From: a bacterium UBP15_UBA6099
GTDB taxonomy: Bacteria > UBP15 > UBA6099
Direction of reading: 5' to 3'
DNA length: 12,617 bases
Assembly (NCBI GenBank): GCA_002435745.1
Contig: DIWT01000033.1
Span: 1-12,617 of the forward strand
Numbering within the stretch: the first letter of the stretch is position 1; each line of letters begins with the position of its first letter. The notes under the pieces are model-generated. The model saw nothing but the letters and a program-made list of their open reading frames with translations, was not told where the DNA came from and searched no databases. Shown piece by piece: positions 1-5,546 of the stretch. The position numbers and the translations under genes were made by a program.

Positions 1-30
1 CCGGTTCGTCGGCGCTATCGACGAATCCGG
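1..30. other. Imperfect hairpin at left edge
   Basis: TTCGTCG at 5-11 pairs perfectly with CGACGAA at 19-25 around a 7-base loop. CCGG at 1-4 can extend the stem with CCGG at 27-30, leaving one bulged T at 26. The hairpin lies downstream of the minus-strand cytochrome gene, but no clear T-tract follows on either strand. It may be the end of a structure that continues outside the window. I assign no function. Confidence 0.4.
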
Positions 31-57
31 GTTGAAAAGTTTTGGAAAGGGGCTTGG

Positions 58-87
58 GGGGGCAACCCTTTTCAAAGGGTTGCCCCC
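58..87. repeat. Long perfect palindrome, probably extragenic repeat or bidirectional terminator
   Basis: Bases 58-71 pair with 74-87 in an uninterrupted 14-bp stem of the form GGGGGCAACCCTTT / AAAGGGTTGCCCCC, with only two unpaired bases at the centre. With a two-base bulge the TT at 54-55 could also pair with the AA at 88-89. On the plus strand a short GCCG-caga-CGGC hairpin and a pyrimidine-rich tract (about 110-160) follow. On the minus strand it lies about 70 bp past the stop of the cytochrome-like gene and is followed by a weak T-tract. Similar G-rich/C-rich hairpins preceded by a GAAAAGTTTTGG-like stretch recur between genes in several bacteria, so both a repeat-family member and a transcription terminator are plausible. 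Which one is inference. Confidence 0.6.
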
Positions 88-158
88 AACCGCCGCAGAC
101 GGCAGTCGTTCTTTGTTTTCCTTGCTTGCTCTTTCCTTTTACTTCTTTATTCTTTTTC

Positions 159-1334
159 CTACAGTTTGACTGCGAGAGAAACGCCGGAGACGATGCTGAA
201 AAGATAAATTATCGTTGCGGAAATATTTGCGGCGAAATGAAGGTGTTTCAGGCTCGCAGGAGCTTTGCCTCTGGCAAGTCGAAGCCCCGCGACCCCCCCT
301 ATTAAGTACAGCGCAGCCACCGCCGCGCCCGCGATAAAATGCGGGACGAGAGCGCCGAAACCGTCAAGAGTGTATATAAGCAGCCCCCCCGCAAATCCGC
401 CAAGCGTTATTATCACATACAGTTTCCCTCTGAACACATGCTTTTTCCAATCAAACTTGAAAGGCGTCGTCGCCGCTTTGTATCTGCGTTTAAGCCCCGT
501 CGCCGCCACGTAGATTCCCAGCAGGAGAAAAGAAAAGAACATCGCCGCGCCGTGCGAAACCTTCATGGCTTTAGGAGCGCCCCCGCTACCGCCGCTCCCT
601 GTCGCCGCTGCGGACGCGGAATCTTCCCGCTCCCCCTCGCTTTTCTTTTTAGACTCCTTTATTTCCAACTCTTCCACAGCGGACCCGACCGCTTTAATGT
701 TGTCGCCGCTCAGCAACTTCTTTATCCGCGCCGCCTCGGCGTCGGATATGAATCCGGGATTCTTCGTCCTCATCCGCTCTATGACAGCCGACCGCTTCTC
801 CGCCGATTTGCCCGGAAAATAATCAATCGGCTTTTTCCACCCGTGGCACGCTCCGCACTTGTCCCTGAACAACTTGACGTCCTCCGGCGCAAACGCCATC
901 TCCGGAGACGTCTTCTTATCCGCCGCCGCGCCGTCTTCTTTTTTTAATGTCTTTGTTTTCGATGCGGGCGCTTTGCTCGCTTCAGCTTTCTCAACCGACG
1001 TTTTTGTGTCGAGCGATTCAACTGCCGATTCAACTGCTTTTAGGTTGTCGCCGCTCAGAAGTTTCTTTATCCTCGCCGCCTCCGCGTCGGATATGAATCC
1101 GGGCTTCTTTGTTCTCATCCGCTCGATGACAGCCGACCGCTTCTCCGCCGATTTGCCCGGAAAATACTCAATTGGCTTTTTCCACCCGTGGCACGCCCCG
1201 CACTTGTCCCTGAACAATCTGAGATCGTCTGACGAAAACGACCCCGGCTCAGTCGTTGCCGCCAACCTTGCCGAAAACATCGCAAATAATGCTCCTATCA
1301 GACAACATAACGATATGAACGACGCCTTTTTCAT
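159..1334 (-). CDS. Membrane-anchored diheme c-type cytochrome with four-helix b-type-like domain
   Basis: This is a 391-residue exported and membrane-bound probable electron carrier. Residues 1-25 form a Sec signal peptide. Two near-identical domains follow, each with one CxxCH haem-c motif (CGACH at 45-49 and 160-164) and a downstream Met in an ERM motif (M73, M188) that suits the sixth ligand. Each ends in an ISDAEAARIKKLL helix, the pattern of small monohaem cytochrome c domains. A Lys/Ala-rich linker (about 108-145) joins them, and a Gly/Ser-rich linker (about 225-258) leads to four predicted membrane helices (about 262-282, 302-322, 330-352, 365-388). Histidines H261, H299, H332 and H364/H366 sit at helix ends, resembling cytochrome b561-type or DUF4079-type domains, so b-haem binding is possible but inferred. 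The start is fixed by GGGAGGA six bases upstream of the ATG. No oxidoreductase partner is encoded nearby. The role, perhaps periplasm-to-quinone electron transfer, is inference. Confidence 0.85.
   Translation of the reverse strand: MKKASFISLCCLIGALFAMFSARLAATTEPGSFSSDDLRLFRDKCGACHGWKKPIEYFPGKSAEKRSAVIERMRTKKPGFISDAEAARIKKLLSGDNLKAVESAVESLDTKTSVEKAEASKAPASKTKTLKKEDGAAADKKTSPEMAFAPEDVKLFRDKCGACHGWKKPIDYFPGKSAEKRSAVIERMRTKNPGFISDAEAARIKKLLSGDNIKAVGSAVEELEIKESKKKSEGEREDSASAAATGSGGSGGAPKAMKVSHGAAMFFSFLLLGIYVAATGLKRRYKAATTPFKFDWKKHVFRGKLYVIITLGGFAGGLLIYTLDGFGALVPHFIAGAAVAALYLIGGVAGLRLARGKAPASLKHLHFAANISATIIYLFSIVSGVSLAVKL
699..878 (-). repeat. Second copy of internal cytochrome-domain duplication
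   Basis: This stretch encodes residues 153-212 of the diheme protein and repeats the DNA at 1044-1223. By eye I count about 15 mismatches over 180 bases, roughly 92% identity, mostly at synonymous positions. The two copies are 345 bp apart in register (115 codons). Confidence 0.9.
1044..1223 (-). repeat. First copy of internal cytochrome-domain duplication
   Basis: This stretch encodes residues 38-97, the first haem domain, and is the partner of 699-878. Identity is high at DNA level as well as protein level, which points to recent tandem duplication or ongoing gene conversion rather than an ancient repeat. Confidence 0.9.
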
Positions 1335-1617
1335 GCCAGTCCTCCCGGATTATCCCAATATCGACATTTCCCGATGCCTTCATGTCAAACACGCGCGGAC
1401 GGCATATTGTTCCGTAACGTTTGATTCCAAACAGATCAATTGTAGAAACGCAAGAAGGTTTTAAACGATAGCAACAAGGCTTGATGGCTTTGTTTTGTTG
1501 AAAGCGCCGGAGAAAAACAAAGCGGACTTTGAAAAACAAACCGCAATGTCCGCGTCATGTACGAGCGCAACGCGGCCACAGCGTGGACGACGCCCGCGCG
1601 CGCGGCTCTTTCCACTC

Positions 1618-1881
1618 TCATCCGGTGGCCGTGAACAATTCCTTCAACGGCTTGTACAAAAAATGCGCCGGATTCAGTTTGTACATCTTCAATCTGCCTT
1701 CTTTATAGAAATGAACCAGCCCGAACTCGACAAGAGAGATTATCTGCCGGTTCACTTCAGAAACCGAAGAGCCGCACATCTCCGCAAGCTCTTTCTCAAA
1801 ATAACTGTCTTTTTCCTTTTTAAACAACGTATATAGAATCCGGACCTTTGTTTTGCTTCCGAGAACCTCTTCAAGAAACAT
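1618..1881 (-). CDS. Small winged-helix DNA-binding protein
   Basis: This is an 87-residue probable transcription regulator of the ArsR/MarR-like winged-helix type. It opens with MFLEEVLGSKTKVRILYTLF, the usual first helices of this group. The helix-turn-helix spans about residues 27-50 (FEKELAEMCGSSVSEVNRQI), and the beta wing is about 52-69 (EFGLVHFYKEGRLKMYKLN). No ligand or metal domain is attached. The frame stays open upstream to 2052, but I chose the ATG at 1879-1881 because GGGAGG lies about 6-7 bases before it and the family consensus starts there. A promoter (1938-1965) falls inside the longer frame, which also argues against the extension. Proteins like this often sit beside nucleotidyltransferase genes in archaea and bacteria, but none is present here. 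The target is unknown; autoregulation or control of the downstream cytochrome gene is possible. Confidence 0.75.
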   Translation of the reverse strand: MFLEEVLGSKTKVRILYTLFKKEKDSYFEKELAEMCGSSVSEVNRQIISLVEFGLVHFYKEGRLKMYKLNPAHFLYKPLKELFTATG

Positions 1882-1937
1882 TTTAAGCCTCCCGACCCTT
1901 CGAAATGCGACGATTATTGCCAGAGCACAACATTTAC

Positions 1938-1965
1938 ATTTTATGCGATAACACCCGCAAGTCAA
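1938..1965 (-). promoter_or_regulatory. Sigma70-like promoter of the winged-helix gene
   Basis: Reading the minus strand, TTGACT (1960-1965) and TAAAAT (1938-1943) are separated by 16 bases. Transcription should start near 1931, leaving a leader of about 50 bases with the GGGAGG ribosome site just before the ATG at 1881. Confidence 0.6.
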
Positions 1966-2410
1966 GACCGAGGCAAAAGGGCCCCCGCCGCGAGATATAT
2001 GACGGCCCCTTCGCGCCCAAATGATTTTTAGATGAGGTTGCGGAGAAACCATTTATTGCAAAGAACAGGTTTCCTGCGATTCTCTTTCAAGAAGACGCTT
2101 AAAAGACCGACATCGTTGCCTTTGTTCTAAACGAAATCGGATTATGTTCATTTGGGTTGACAACATAGTCATTTTTATTGCTAAATCACATCACCATCAG
2201 AAAATGAATCGAATCAGAAGGCTTCAATAAGAGAGCGTAGCGCATTAGTTTTCATTACATCGAATAATGCCTATACTCGCCCACGCTTTTCTACATATAT
2301 GACAAGAAGGATTTGAAATCGATTCCGATGGCGATAGAGATGCTCATAAATCACTTATAATTATGGAAAATCTAATAAATTTATAATATACAATTATTAT
2401 TCTGACTCTA
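1966..2410. other. AT-rich intergenic region without a convincing gene
   Basis: I see no ORF with a credible ribosome site here. A possible plus-strand promoter is present: TTGACA at 2157-2162, 18 bases, then CTAAAT at 2181-2186. Any transcript would run toward 2460 as a small RNA or long leader, but no terminator hairpin is obvious. Bases about 2340-2400 are very AT-rich and could act as an UP element for the promoter at 2411. Short ATG frames here, such as one of eight codons at about 2204, lack ribosome sites. Confidence 0.4.
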
Positions 2411-2440
2411 TTGACATCGCAGCGCCAAAGGGTATATCAT
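2411..2440 (+). promoter_or_regulatory. Sigma70-like promoter of the MerR-type gene
   Basis: A consensus TTGACA (2411-2416) is followed after 18 bases by TATCAT (2435-2440). Predicted transcription start is near 2447, giving a very short leader before the GTG at 2461 or the ATG at 2473. The preceding tract is strongly AT-rich. Confidence 0.6.
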
Positions 2441-2460
2441 CTCATTAACTATAGGCAATC

Positions 2461-2715
2461 GTGGGTACACTGATGCAGGAAAAATATAACACCAAGCAAG
2501 TCGCTGATTTGCTCAATATCGATAAGTCCACTCTCCTGCGGTGGATCAGACAGGGCAAAATCCCTGATGTGAAACAGAGGGACGGCCGCAACTGGAGGGT
2601 TTGGTTGAGAGAGGACATTGATAATGTGAGGGGGTATCACGATAAAATTCACCAACTCTCGTTCAATCTCGCGGGAGAGAATTCAGAAAACAACCCCACG
2701 GAAGATATCGGATGA
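2461..2715 (+). CDS. Short MerR/excisionase-type HTH protein
   Basis: This protein of up to 84 residues is a MerR-like or excisionase-like DNA-binding domain (HTH_17 type). The helix-turn-helix is YNTKQVADLLNIDKSTLLRWIRQGKIP (about residues 9-35), followed by a short wing ending in WRVWLREDIDNV. There is no effector-binding domain. The C-terminal 20 residues are polar and probably disordered. The start is uncertain: GTG at 2461 has a weak AGG five bases before it, while the ATG at 2473 lies closer to the HTH and lacks a clear Shine-Dalgarno site. The gene has its own promoter and lies 403 bp upstream of ftsZ, with a terminator between them, so it is not in the ftsZ operon. Small proteins of this fold serve as transcription factors or as recombination directionality factors. 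No integrase is visible here, which favours a regulator. Confidence 0.75.
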   Translation: MGTLMQEKYNTKQVADLLNIDKSTLLRWIRQGKIPDVKQRDGRNWRVWLREDIDNVRGYHDKIHQLSFNLAGENSENNPTEDIG

Positions 2716-2988
2716 CAATAGGTCATAATGCACAACAATAAAGCGATTTTACGACAAGGATGATAGAAATCGAATTATCGGGTAATAGTCGAGACAAAAT
2801 AAAAATCGAAGCTCTATAAGATAGACAAAGAATCAGTAAGCATCAAGGCAGACATGCTAGTAAGAAGCAACAAGAGACAAAAGAGACGAACCGAACACGT
2901 TTTTAGACAATAAGGACATAAAGCGGCAAAAAAGAGGTAGTTAAGATAGGCGCAAGGAGCTGAATGGACAGGTGTAAAGGAAGCTAAG
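2716..2988 (+). other. Purine-rich spacer, possible long 3' UTR
   Basis: Between the MerR-type stop and the terminator at 2989 lie about 270 bases rich in A and G with no supported ORF. The simplest reading is an untranslated 3' tail of the MerR-type transcript. A separate small RNA ending at the terminator is possible, but I see no good promoter for one. Confidence 0.35.
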
Positions 2989-3011
2989 AATCGGAATGAA
3001 ACCGATTTTTT
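2989..3011 (+). terminator. Rho-independent terminator upstream of ftsZ
   Basis: AATCGG (2989-2994) pairs with CCGATT (3002-3007) around a 7-base loop, and the T-run continues to 3011. It should end transcription coming from the MerR-type gene and isolate ftsZ. Confidence 0.7.
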
Positions 3012-3059
3012 ATATAAGTTTGTATGTGTTTGGTGTAACAGAGTTTTAATGGAAAATAG

Positions 3060-3078
3060 GCTTCGGAAAGCGCGAAGC
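3060..3078 (+). promoter_or_regulatory. Hairpin in the ftsZ leader
   Basis: GCTTCG (3060-3065) pairs with CGAAGC (3073-3078) around a 7-base loop, followed by an A-rich stretch and then the ftsZ ribosome site AAGGGGG at 3107-3113. It is not followed by a T-run, so it is more likely an mRNA-stabilising or regulatory stem than a terminator. The ftsZ promoter must lie between the terminator (ending 3011) and this hairpin; I cannot pick its boxes with confidence. Confidence 0.4.
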
Positions 3079-3118
3079 TGAAAAATAAAAATAGAAGGCA
3101 TTAGTTAAGGGGGAAAAA

Positions 3119-4216
3119 ATGACAGAAACCTTCAATCCGGAAGTCGATCGATTTGCCCGGATCCGAGTAATCGGAGTGGGCGGCGGAGGCAGCAATGCTG
3201 TGTCCCGGATGATAGAGCACGGCCTCCGGGGCGTGGATTTCATCATCGTGAACACAGACGCGCAGGCGCTGGTTGCCTCAAAAGTGCGCACCAAGATACA
3301 AATAGGGCCGAAAACAACAGGCGGGCTAGGCGCAGGCTCTGATCCCGGAATCGGATTGCTGGCCGCAAAGGAAAGCAGTCACGAGATCGAGAAGGAGCTT
3401 GAAGGATCAGACATGGTCTTTGTGACCGTCGGTACGGGTGGCGGGACAGGGACGGGCGCGGCCCCCATCGTGGCTGAAATCGCTAAGGACCTCGGCGCTC
3501 TGGTCGTCGGCGTTATCACCAAACCCTTCTCTTTTGAAGGAAGACAGAGAAGAATGGTGGCCGAAGAAGGCGCGGCTGTTCTCAAGAGCAAAGTAGATGC
3601 CCTGATCACAATCCCCAACGATAGGATTCTTCAAGTAGTCGGCCCGGAAACGACAATAAAAGACGCTTTCAAGAGAGCGGACGATGTTCTCAGGCAGGGC
3701 GTGCAAGGGATTTCCGACCTGATAACGATTCCCGGAGACATAAATGTGGACTTCGCGGACGTCAGAACAATCATGTCCAGCGCCGGCTCCGCTCTCATAG
3801 GAATAGGAATGGGCAAGGGCGAGCATAGAGCGGTCGAGGCTGCCGAGAACGCCATGACCAGCCCATTGCTCGAGAATACGATAGAAGGCGCTCAGGGTCT
3901 GCTCGTCAACGTCACCGGCGGCAGGGATATGACGCTGCACGAGGCGAACGCCGCTGCCGAGATAATCAGCAACGCCGCAGATGAAAACGCTAACATAATT
4001 TTCGGAACCGCCATCGACGAAAGCGTCGAAGGCATTATCAGAGTCACCGTCGTCGCGACAGGGTTCGGCGAAGCCGCCAGATCCGTCGTATCGACGGATG
4101 AATCGGCGTGGGAACGGCAAAAACGCGAAAAAACCGTCAGGGAAACGCATAAAAGCACACAGTACGGCTCTGACAGCGTAGATATCCCTCCGTTCCTCAG
4201 AGAGAGTGGCATTTAA
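3119..4216 (+). CDS. ftsZ: Cell division GTPase FtsZ
   Basis: This 365-residue tubulin homologue should polymerise at midcell into the Z-ring. Visible landmarks are the nucleotide-binding GGGGSN (21-26), the tubulin G-box GTGGGTGTGAAP (105-116), and the T7 synergy loop NVDFADVRTIM (209-219), with N209, D211 and D214 in the catalytic positions. A short linker (about 320-350) leads to the C-terminal peptide VDIPPFLRE (354-362), which in other bacteria binds FtsA, ZipA-like and SepF-like partners. The start is set by AAGGGGG six bases before the ATG. One oddity is that the G-box has Thr106 where most bacterial FtsZ proteins have Met (GMGGGTGTG). The gene is apparently monocistronic between terminators at 2989-3011 and 4262-4299, with no ftsA, ftsQ or mur genes beside it. 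Ile codons here are a mix of ATC and ATA, unlike the ATA-heavy efflux operon. Confidence 0.97.
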   Translation: MTETFNPEVDRFARIRVIGVGGGGSNAVSRMIEHGLRGVDFIIVNTDAQALVASKVRTKIQIGPKTTGGLGAGSDPGIGLLAAKESSHEIEKELEGSDMVFVTVGTGGGTGTGAAPIVAEIAKDLGALVVGVITKPFSFEGRQRRMVAEEGAAVLKSKVDALITIPNDRILQVVGPETTIKDAFKRADDVLRQGVQGISDLITIPGDINVDFADVRTIMSSAGSALIGIGMGKGEHRAVEAAENAMTSPLLENTIEGAQGLLVNVTGGRDMTLHEANAAAEIISNAADENANIIFGTAIDESVEGIIRVTVVATGFGEAARSVVSTDESAWERQKREKTVRETHKSTQYGSDSVDIPPFLRESGI

Positions 4217-4261
4217 TATGATTTGACGCGTTTTTTTTAACTCTTTTTCTCCTTCTCCCTT

Positions 4262-4299
4262 GCCGCCGACTTAGTACAAGCCGGCGGCCTTCTTTTTTA
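4262..4299 (+). terminator. Rho-independent terminator of ftsZ
   Basis: GCCGCCG (4262-4268) pairs perfectly with CGGCGGC (4282-4288). Inside, CTT/AAG adds three more pairs after one A-C mismatch, leaving a 5-base loop. A T-rich tract follows at 4290-4299. It lies 46 bases past the ftsZ stop. Confidence 0.85.
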
Positions 4300-4878
4300 T
4301 GTTTTGCTTTTTTACATTCTATTTATAACATAAAGCGCTTGTTTCTTGATGTTTCATATCTTTTCGAGCGTTTGCAAACAAAGCCAGACAGCGACAGAAT
4401 TATTGGCTCAATAAAAGCTATTATTTCGTCAAGCAAAGTCTAAAACACGCCTTGCTTTACATGCCTTCGATTGTCTCTCTGGGGTTGAATTAAGAAAACA
4501 AACAAAGAAGACCTTCCCGGACATGGGAGATAAAAAAAGATTTTTACATTCGGAAGAGGGGTAAAATTATGTTCAGGCGGAGAAGGCGCTTTTTTAGATT
4601 TTAGTCTTGTTGGCGCTTTTTATTTCGAACATTCCATCAAAAATCCGGTTATTGCTAAGAATTCAGTCGAAGAAGAAAAAACCGAACACAACCGCTTCTA
4701 GCGCGCGCAAAAGCGCGTGTTTTGTGTTCCCGCAGCCATGGGAACTGTTAAAGGACTCGGATAAAAGGTTGCTACATGATACGAACACGAAAAACACGCG
4801 CAATAAAAGCAATAAAAAAGATGGACATGCAAACGCACAACAAGGATGAAGGCAAATAGCGATGTAAAATAGAACTTT
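4300..4878. other. Intergenic region between convergent units, with one hairpin
   Basis: I see no convincing gene here. The longest plus frame (4607-4849) needs a TTG start, has no ribosome site and has a low-complexity Lys/Asn composition. An 11-codon Arg-rich frame begins at 4569 after GAGGGG but stops at once. A near-palindrome at 4702-4719 (CGCGCGC, loop AAAA, GCGCGTG with one G-T pair) is followed by TTTT and could terminate plus-strand RNA. GGCGCTTTTT occurs twice, near 4587 and 4612. Confidence 0.4.
4702..4723 (+). terminator. Possible terminator hairpin
   Basis: CGCGCGC (4702-4708) and GCGCGTG (4713-4719) can form a 7-bp stem with one G-T pair and an AAAA loop, followed by a short run of T. 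No gene clearly ends here, so it may close a small RNA, back up the ftsZ terminator, or mean nothing. Confidence 0.35.
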
Positions 4879-5211
4879 TTAGAGATTTAGCGATCCGAAT
4901 TTTTTATCAATGTCGTCGGATACGGATTTGCTGATTTTTTCGTATGATTGAAGGAAGTCAATAGCGCGGGGAGTAAGAGAAGCGCCGCCACCGCCGCGTC
5001 CCCCGGTTTGAGTGTCAACGAGTTTGAAGCCGAGCCTTTGTTCTATTTTTCTGATTTCGCCCCAAGCATGTCTATAGGAAACGCCTAATTTCTCGGTGGC
5101 GGCGGTTATGGAGCCTGTTTTGTGAATTTCTCTGAGCAGTTTAAGACGGCCGTCTCCGAAAACGGGCTGACCGTCTTCTTCAAGCCATATTTTGACGCGA
5201 AGTTTCATCAT
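4879..5211 (-). CDS. ModE-type HTH protein lacking the molybdate-binding domain
   Basis: This 110-residue protein matches the N-terminal DNA-binding half of ModE and its LysR-like winged-helix relatives. The opening beta strand LRVKIWLEEDGQPVFGDGR leads into LLREIHKTGSITAATEKLGVSYRHAWGEIRKIEQRLG, where SITAATEKLGVSYRHAW is the helix-turn-helix (about residues 34-50). A glycine-rich wing (GGRGGGGASLT, 70-80) and a dimerisation helix follow. The protein stops at 110 residues, so the TOBE/MOP domains that bind molybdate or tungstate in full-length ModE (about 260 residues) are absent. Stand-alone forms are known, and no mod transporter is present here. Two ATGs are adjacent (5211 and 5208); AGG lies about 9 bases upstream of the first. 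The gene has its own strong promoter at 5271-5299. Its target is unknown. Confidence 0.85.
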   Translation of the reverse strand: MMKLRVKIWLEEDGQPVFGDGRLKLLREIHKTGSITAATEKLGVSYRHAWGEIRKIEQRLGFKLVDTQTGGRGGGGASLTPRAIDFLQSYEKISKSVSDDIDKKFGSLNL

Positions 5212-5270
5212 TTGGCAGACCTAAGCGCGATTAACAGAAAGGCGTCTAAAAAATGCTGATTGCACAGTCG

Positions 5271-5299
5271 ATTTTAGTCCCGACACAAGCCGATGTCAA
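5271..5299 (-). promoter_or_regulatory. Strong sigma70-like promoter of the ModE-type gene
   Basis: On the minus strand a consensus TTGACA (5294-5299) is followed after exactly 17 bases by TAAAAT (5271-5276). Predicted start is near 5264, with a leader of about 53 bases. A GTCG/CGAC inverted repeat brackets the -10 box and could be an operator, which is speculation. Confidence 0.7.
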
Positions 5300-5417
5300 C
5301 GAGAATAAGGAAGTCTTATGAGCACATAAAAAGAAGGATCTATAATGCAGTAAAATTGATTTAAAATAAAAAAACGAATACTGGTGAATCAGATAAAAAC
5401 GATAAACAAGGCGATAG

Positions 5418-5465
5418 TTACTTGCCTTTGGGTCTGGGTTTGGGAGCCGGTCGCCATTCTCTCAT
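5418..5465 (-). CDS. Putative 15-residue basic, proline-rich micro-peptide
   Basis: This tiny frame encodes MREWRPAPKPRPKGK followed by TAA. Its translation signal is among the best in the window: GGAGGT (5471-5476) ends five bases before the ATG. A perfect TATAAT lies at 5488-5493, so the predicted transcript starts around 5481, just upstream of the ribosome site. The peptide has six basic residues and four prolines in an alternating KP/RP pattern, with no signal or membrane segment. An in-frame stop upstream rules out a longer protein. It sits between the pilin-like gene and the ModE-type gene, all on the minus strand. It could be a leader peptide, a free micro-protein, or a chance frame. 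I do not recognise a family. Confidence 0.45.
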   Translation of the reverse strand: MREWRPAPKPRPKGK

Positions 5466-5487
5466 TTTCCACCTCCGCTGATTGTTA

Positions 5488-5516
5488 ATTATATTTTACT
5501 CGGATTTATCAAACAG
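5488..5516 (-). promoter_or_regulatory. Promoter in front of the micro-ORF
   Basis: A perfect -10 TATAAT (minus strand, 5488-5493) stands alone; the hexamer 17 bases upstream (CTGTTT, 5511-5516) is a poor -35. A weak -35 suggests an activator, and direct repeats at 5516-5545 lie where one could bind. Confidence 0.5.
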
Positions 5517-5545
5517 TCAATGACAAAGTGAAAGTCTGTCAATGA
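5516..5545 (-). repeat. Direct repeat, possible activator site
   Basis: The octamer GTCAATGA (plus strand) occurs at 5516-5523 and again at 5538-5545, exactly 22 bases apart, which is two helical turns. Relative to the predicted start at 5481 the centres are near -38 and -60, a position typical of activator half-sites. The element lies between the pilin-like stop codon and the micro-ORF promoter. Confidence 0.4.
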
Positions 5546-5546
5546 G

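Noticed and set aside
1340..1400. Promoter for the cytochrome gene (TTGACA on the minus strand near 1385)
   Set aside because: A TTGACA is present, but no acceptable -10 lies 16-19 bases downstream, so I did not call it.
1882..2052. 57-residue N-terminal extension of the winged-helix protein
   Set aside because: The extension has no family resemblance and contains the likely promoter, and a strong GGGAGG site marks the internal ATG at 1881.
4569..4604. 11-codon Arg-rich frame MFRRRRRFFRF after GAGGGG
   Set aside because: The ribosome site is fair, but no promoter is clear and the frame is very short. I cannot separate it from chance.
4607..4849. 80-codon plus-strand frame after ftsZ
   Set aside because: It needs a TTG start, has no ribosome site, crosses a strong hairpin and has low-complexity Lys/Asn/Thr composition with no family resemblance.
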